Assembly: GCF_001904615.1 (NCBI RefSeq)
Contig: NZ_MRBY01000006.1
Location: forward strand, 87,817 to 125,027
Source: [Limnothrix rosea] IAM M-220
Lineage (GTDB): Bacteria > Cyanobacteriota > Cyanobacteriia > Cyanobacteriales > MRBY01
DNA: 37,211 nt
Direction: 5' to 3'
Under the pieces are notes generated by a model. The model was not told the origin of the DNA. It searched no databases and worked only from the letters and a program-made list of their open reading frames with translations. A program made the translations under genes and the position numbers. Positions 33,345 through 37,211 of the stretch are shown here, in pieces; the stretch's first letter is position 1, and every line of letters begins with the position of its first letter.

Positions 33345-33835
33345 AATTTTGATCGTTAGCTTGAAAAGAATTGACCAAATTATACTAGGGGATGTGGGGG
33401 CTATTGTGGTTTGAGAACGATTGCTGACATTTTGATGTTTTGCAACTTAAATCGGGCGATCGCCATTGCCTTGATGCCAACCAATTTGAGCTGTGGGTGC
33501 ATCCACTGTTGTGATGACACAATAAGACGAAGTCAGTAGCCCAAACTATGATTTTGCCGACTTAGATTATCTTAGAAATATTGCGGTGATATCCTGATTT
33601 TGATATGCACAAGCGATACATCTATTTTAAAGTTTTCTGGTTTTCTCGGTGTAGAATTTGTGTCTAGTTGGGGGCGATCGCCCCACCACAGCCGACAGTA
33701 AACCGAGATTGACATAATAACAAATGGTCTTCACGGGTAAAGCACTTTGTTGGGTAACTTCCCCTATTTTTAATGGCGTTGTTATTGACACGGATGCGAC
33801 CTAAGGTGATCAAATCCATAAACGAGTTTAAACAA
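33345..33835. other. 491-bp intergenic region between argJ and the ferredoxin gene
   Basis: No convincing gene on either strand. It has two HIP1 palindromes, one inside a 14-bp inverted repeat GGGGCGATCGCCCC at about 33671-33684, and a TTGACA at about 33710. A plus-strand frame runs in from 33773 but lacks a family-like N-terminus, so it is treated as leader of the ferredoxin gene. Confidence 0.5.
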
Positions 33836-34165
33836 ATGCCAACAGTAACTTTTAATAACCAAACGATTACCTGTGAAGCAGGAGATAACCTGCGCAAAGT
33901 TCTCCTCAAGCACAACGCATCTCTATATAACGGTAAAGCTAATATCATTAACTGCATGGGGATTGGTTCCTGTGGGACTTGTGCAGTAGAGATAAAGGGG
34001 CATCTACCAGAGCGAAATTGGAAAGAAACAGCCAGACTTTCTTTGCCGCCCCACCAGCTAGAAAAGGGTAGACGTTTAGCCTGTCAAATCAAGGTTGAAA
34101 GTGATTTGGTCGTGACAAAATATGATGGTTTTTGGGGACAAGGTGATCGCCAAGTTATTGAGTGA
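33836..34165 (+). CDS. Small 2Fe-2S ferredoxin-like protein
   Basis: Electron-transfer protein with a plant-type 2Fe-2S fold. The motif CMGIGSCGTC (three cysteines in Cx5CxxC spacing) and a fourth Cys in RLACQ complete the cluster ligands. The start at 33836 (MPTVTFNNQ) gives a family-typical N-terminal strand and 109 residues; the frame extends to 33773 but those residues look non-native. It has a charged extension (KGHLPERNWKETARL) between the third and fourth ligands, unlike photosynthetic PetF, so the partner enzyme is unknown. Confidence 0.85.
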   Translation: MPTVTFNNQTITCEAGDNLRKVLLKHNASLYNGKANIINCMGIGSCGTCAVEIKGHLPERNWKETARLSLPPHQLEKGRRLACQIKVESDLVVTKYDGFWGQGDRQVIE

Positions 34166-34345
34166 TTAACATTAAATTAAATCTAATATTATTTAGTTTT
34201 TTGATATCTAAAATGAGCTTATTTTTTTATGGCCTTGAGCCAAAAAAAAGTTATCTTAATTGACATTTTTTAACTAAAAATGAACCCTTAGTAAGGATAT
34301 ATTTCGTCCCCAAGAATTTACCATTTTATTTCACTAGGATAAACC

Positions 34346-34365
34346 TAGAGAGAAACAACTCTCTA
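34346..34365 (+). promoter_or_regulatory. Hairpin in the ppsA 5' leader
   Basis: TAGAGAG, a six-base loop AAACAA and CTCTCTA form a perfect 7-bp stem ending 10 bases before the Shine-Dalgarno sequence AAGGAGGT (34376-34383), which lies 8 bases from the ATG. It could shape translation or protect the transcript; no known riboswitch is recognisable. Confidence 0.5.
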
Positions 34366-34391
34366 CTGTTGACCCAAGGAGGTAGATATTC

Positions 34392-36833
34392 ATGGTTAGC
34401 ACTTTGAATGCGATGCAAACTTCTGAGCCACACACAGAAGCATTGGTTTTGTGGTTTGAGGAAGTTGGCTCGAAAGATGTGGGACTCGTAGGTGGTAAAA
34501 ACTCTTCCCTCGGCGAAATGATTCAGCAGTTGCAACCGAAAGGCGTAAATGTGCCGGGTGGTTTTGCGACAACAGCCCATGCCTATCGTTATTTTGTGGA
34601 AGGGGCTGGTTTGGAACCACGGTTGCGGGAGCTGTTTGCTGATCTTGATGTGGATGATGTGGAGAATTTGCAGGCACGGGGTCGTCAGGCACGGGCGTTA
34701 ATTCTCAATACGCCTTTTCCGCAGGATCTTCAGCAGGCGATCGCCGCCGCCTATGAAACAATGTGTGAGCGTTATGGCAAAGGTTCTTCGGTAGCTGTGC
34801 GGTCTAGTGCAACGGCGGAGGATTTACCGGAAGCGAGTTTTGCGGGGCAACAGGAAACCTATCTCAATGTCCATGGCGTAAAAAGTGTCTTGGATGCTTG
34901 CCATAAATGTTTTGCGTCACTTTTCACAGACCGGGCGATCGCCTACCGTCAGCACAACGGTTTTGATCATTTTGAAGTGGCATTATCCGTCGGCGTGCAG
35001 AAAATGGTGCGGTCAGATTTGGCGACCTCTGGCGTAATGTTTTCCATCGATACCGAGAGCGGTTTTAAAGATGCCGCCTTTATCACGGGAGCCTATGGTC
35101 TAGGGGAAAATGTCGTCCAAGGCGCAGTGAATCCCGATGAATTTGTCGTGTTTAAACCCACCCTTAAACAAGGATTTAAACCTATTCTCAAACGTCGTCT
35201 CGGTAGTAAAGCGATCAAAATGATCTATGCCGATGGCGCAAAATTCACTAAAAATATTTCTGTCCCCAAAGAGTTGCAAAACCAATTTTGTATCAGTGAC
35301 GAAGATGTGCTGCAACTCGCCCGTTGGACGACCACCATTGAAGAGCACTATTCCGCTGTCCGTGGGCAATACACGCCGATGGATATCGAATGGGCAAAGG
35401 ATGGCATCACCGGTGAATTATTCATTGTGCAAGCCCGTCCCGAAACGGTACAATCGCAAAAATCTGCCAATATTCTCCGCAATTACAAGCTCAATGAAAC
35501 GGGCGATAATGTGTTGGCAATCGGTCGCAGTGTCGGCGAAATGATCGGTCAAGGGGAAGCCAATGTCATCCTCGATGTGGAGCAAATTAAACTCTTTCAA
35601 CCCGGCCAAGTGTTGGTCACCCGCCGCACCGATCCAGACTGGGAACCGATTATGAAAAAAGCATCGGCGATCGTCACGGATCAAGGGGGCAGAACCTGCC
35701 ATGCGGCAATTATTGCGCGGGAAATGGGGATTCCGGCAGTGGTCGGTTGTGGCGATGCGACAGAACTAATTGCGCTGGGTCAAAATGTGACGGTTTCCTG
35801 CGCGGAAGGGGAAGATGGCAAGATTTATGAGGGTTTGCTGGACTTTGAAATTCAGGAAACTTCCCTCGAAAATATCCCCGAAACCAAGACGAAAATCTTG
35901 ATAAATGTCGGCGATCCAGAACAGGCTTTTTCGCTCTCGCCGTTGCCTGCCGATGGTGTGGGTTTAGCGCGGCTGGAATTTATCATCGCCAACCAAATCA
36001 AGGCTCACCCGAAAGCTCTGATTCACTTTGATGAGCTAGGGAATTTGCTGGACAAAAAGGCGATCGCCGAACTCACCCACTTGTATGAAAATAAAGCCGA
36101 TTTCTTTGTCGATAAATTAGCCAGTGGCATGGCGATGATTGCAGCGGCATTCTACCCGAATCCTGTGGTGATTAGAATGTCCGATTTCAAATCCAATGAG
36201 TACGCAAACTTGCTTGGTGGTCAGCAATTTGAGCCGAAAGAAGAAAACCCAATGATTGGTTGGCGGGGGGCATCGCGCTATTACGACCCGAATTATGCCG
36301 AAGCATTTGCCCTCGAATGTGAGGCGTTTAAAATTGCCCGTAATGACATGGGATTGACGAATATTATTCCGATGATTCCATTTTGTCGTACGCCAGCAGA
36401 AGGTCGCAAAGTGTTAGCTGAAATGGCGAAACATGACCTTAAGCGCGGTGAAAATGGGCTGCAAGTTTACGTGATGTGTGAGTTGCCATCTAACGTAATT
36501 TTAGTGGATGAATTCAGTGAAGTATTCGATGGTTTTTCCATTGGCTCGAACGATCTGACGCAATTAACCCTCGGTCTTGATCGAGATTCGGCTCTGGTTT
36601 CCCATATTTTTGATGAGCGTAGTGAAGGGGTAAAACGAATGGTCGCAATGGCGATCGCCGGCGCGAAGAAACATCACCGCAAAATTGGTATTTGTGGACA
36701 AGCTCCATCGGACTATCCAGAATTTGCCGAATTCCTCGTGAAAAATGGCATCGATTCCATTAGCCTCAATCCCGATACTCTCCTGAAAACAAAATTGGCG
36801 ATCGCCGATCTAGAAGAAAAGCTGAATCGCTAA
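34392..36833 (+). CDS. ppsA: Phosphoenolpyruvate synthase PpsA
   Basis: Makes phosphoenolpyruvate from pyruvate and ATP (pyruvate, water dikinase), allowing carbon to re-enter upper metabolism. The 813-residue protein has the nucleotide-binding N-terminal domain (GGKNSSLGEM near 34; AVRSSATAEDLPEASFAGQQ near 135), the swivelling phosphohistidine domain with GGRTCHAAIIARE (His437), and the PEP/pyruvate barrel ending in SIGSNDLTQLTLGLDRDS and KIGICGQAPSD with the catalytic Cys. A strong AAGGAGGT site precedes the ATG, and a strong terminator follows. Such a leader plus terminator suggests a well-expressed single gene. Confidence 0.95.
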   Translation: MVSTLNAMQTSEPHTEALVLWFEEVGSKDVGLVGGKNSSLGEMIQQLQPKGVNVPGGFATTAHAYRYFVEGAGLEPRLRELFADLDVDDVENLQARGRQARALILNTPFPQDLQQAIAAAYETMCERYGKGSSVAVRSSATAEDLPEASFAGQQETYLNVHGVKSVLDACHKCFASLFTDRAIAYRQHNGFDHFEVALSVGVQKMVRSDLATSGVMFSIDTESGFKDAAFITGAYGLGENVVQGAVNPDEFVVFKPTLKQGFKPILKRRLGSKAIKMIYADGAKFTKNISVPKELQNQFCISDEDVLQLARWTTTIEEHYSAVRGQYTPMDIEWAKDGITGELFIVQARPETVQSQKSANILRNYKLNETGDNVLAIGRSVGEMIGQGEANVILDVEQIKLFQPGQVLVTRRTDPDWEPIMKKASAIVTDQGGRTCHAAIIAREMGIPAVVGCGDATELIALGQNVTVSCAEGEDGKIYEGLLDFEIQETSLENIPETKTKILINVGDPEQAFSLSPLPADGVGLARLEFIIANQIKAHPKALIHFDELGNLLDKKAIAELTHLYENKADFFVDKLASGMAMIAAAFYPNPVVIRMSDFKSNEYANLLGGQQFEPKEENPMIGWRGASRYYDPNYAEAFALECEAFKIARNDMGLTNIIPMIPFCRTPAEGRKVLAEMAKHDLKRGENGLQVYVMCELPSNVILVDEFSEVFDGFSIGSNDLTQLTLGLDRDSALVSHIFDERSEGVKRMVAMAIAGAKKHHRKIGICGQAPSDYPEFAEFLVKNGIDSISLNPDTLLKTKLAIADLEEKLNR

Positions 36834-37211
36834 TCACAAGAGCATTAGTTAAACAATCAATTCTCTTTCCAAAGCTATTTGGAAGGGGAGTTTTTTTTTA
36901 TGAATGTTAAAATTTTGCTGTCTCTCAAACATTACCTCATAGAATTTAGAAGAACTCGATGTCTTCTGAATAAAAAAAGTAGCCAGAAGTTTTTACTACT
37001 GGAAACCTGAAAATCAAACTTTTACAATTAGTGGAATATTCGCTTACACCTAATCTCTGTCCTCATAACTTGTCAAAATTAGATAACTTACACACATGTA
37101 AATGAGTGATGCTTAGGTAGACCGTTCATGACATCTAAATTTATACACAAGTACTTTAACGTGAGTTTTGCTTAAGCATGCTCGGAAGTACGACGCGGTG
37201 AATGGGAGAGC
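36834..37211. other. Region after ppsA to the right edge; possible end of a minus-strand gene
   Basis: After the ppsA terminator the sequence is AT-rich and has no gene. From about 37172 to the edge the base composition becomes GC-richer and a minus-strand frame reads LSHSPRRTSEHA and a stop (TAA at 37174-37172). It could be the last residues of a gene beyond the window, but a second frame is also open, so I do not call it. Confidence 0.45.
36863..36899 (+). terminator. Rho-independent terminator of ppsA
   Basis: CTCTTTCCAAA (36863-36873), loop GCTA and TTTGGAAGGGGAG (36878-36890) form a long stem with small bulges, followed by nine T residues. It lies 30 bases after the stop codon. Confidence 0.9.

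Noticed and set aside
33773-33835. Longer start for the ferredoxin-like gene at 33773
   Set aside because: The extra 21 residues have no family match; the strand beginning MPTVTF at 33836 is the usual start of the fold.
34260-34265. TTGACA as a ppsA -35 box
   Set aside because: No -10-like hexamer lies 16-19 bases downstream, so it is not supported as a promoter.

Overview
This window is chromosomal DNA of a cyanobacterium. The evidence is the dense octamer GCGATCGC (HIP1; about 45 sites counted by eye, many extended to GGCGATCGCC), the ndhA-ndhI-ndhG-ndhE block of the photosynthetic NDH-1 complex, a PAS-GAF-PHY phytochrome kinase, cyanobacterial families such as HpsJ-like, CPP1-like, DUF928 and DUF502 proteins, and a GlcD-type glycolate dehydrogenase. 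Gene content and moderate GC would suit a unicellular or Leptolyngbya-like marine lineage, but the genus is a guess. I see no rRNA, tRNA, CRISPR array or intact insertion sequence.

Layout. 1-1231 (minus) is the N-terminal part of a trimeric autotransporter adhesin whose apparent signal peptide carries an in-frame stop; its stalk is a tandem array of identical heptads running off the left edge. 1.9-4.3 kb has fabD converging on a GH57 glycosidase-like gene. 4.6-7.4 kb is the ndhAIGE operon. 7.8-9.3 kb holds two tandem secreted DUF928-type proteins, followed by a zinc-ribbon/FHA protein and 6-phosphogluconolactonase. 11-14.4 kb has an HpsJ-like membrane protein, a DUF502 protein, nusB and a CPP1-like J-domain membrane protein. 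14.7-19.5 kb is a plus-strand run: OmpR-type response regulator, PhoH-like ATPase, REC-GGDEF-EAL regulator and dusB. 19.6-21.2 kb has lpxD and a terD-like gene back to back.

21.3-23.1 kb is an AT-rich type II restriction-modification pair (5-methylcytosine methyltransferase and a PD-(D/E)XK endonuclease, probably of the CCGG/BsaWI-like group). It lies in the longest HIP1-free stretch of the window and looks horizontally acquired. 23.3-28.6 kb has a small ABM-fold protein, a MerA/Lpd-like flavoprotein, a secreted dienelactone-hydrolase-like protein, a DUF2780 protein and glcD. 29-31.8 kb is a phytochrome hybrid histidine kinase. 32.1-36.8 kb carries argJ, a small 2Fe-2S ferredoxin and ppsA.

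Most of the window is core metabolism in small transcription units separated by recognisable hairpin terminators. The accessory or unusual parts are the adhesin with its perfect heptads and broken leader, the restriction-modification pair, the two copies of a palindromic terminator-like repeat, and a decayed direct repeat at 28.8-28.9 kb. I did not find a multi-gene system that I would call previously undescribed.
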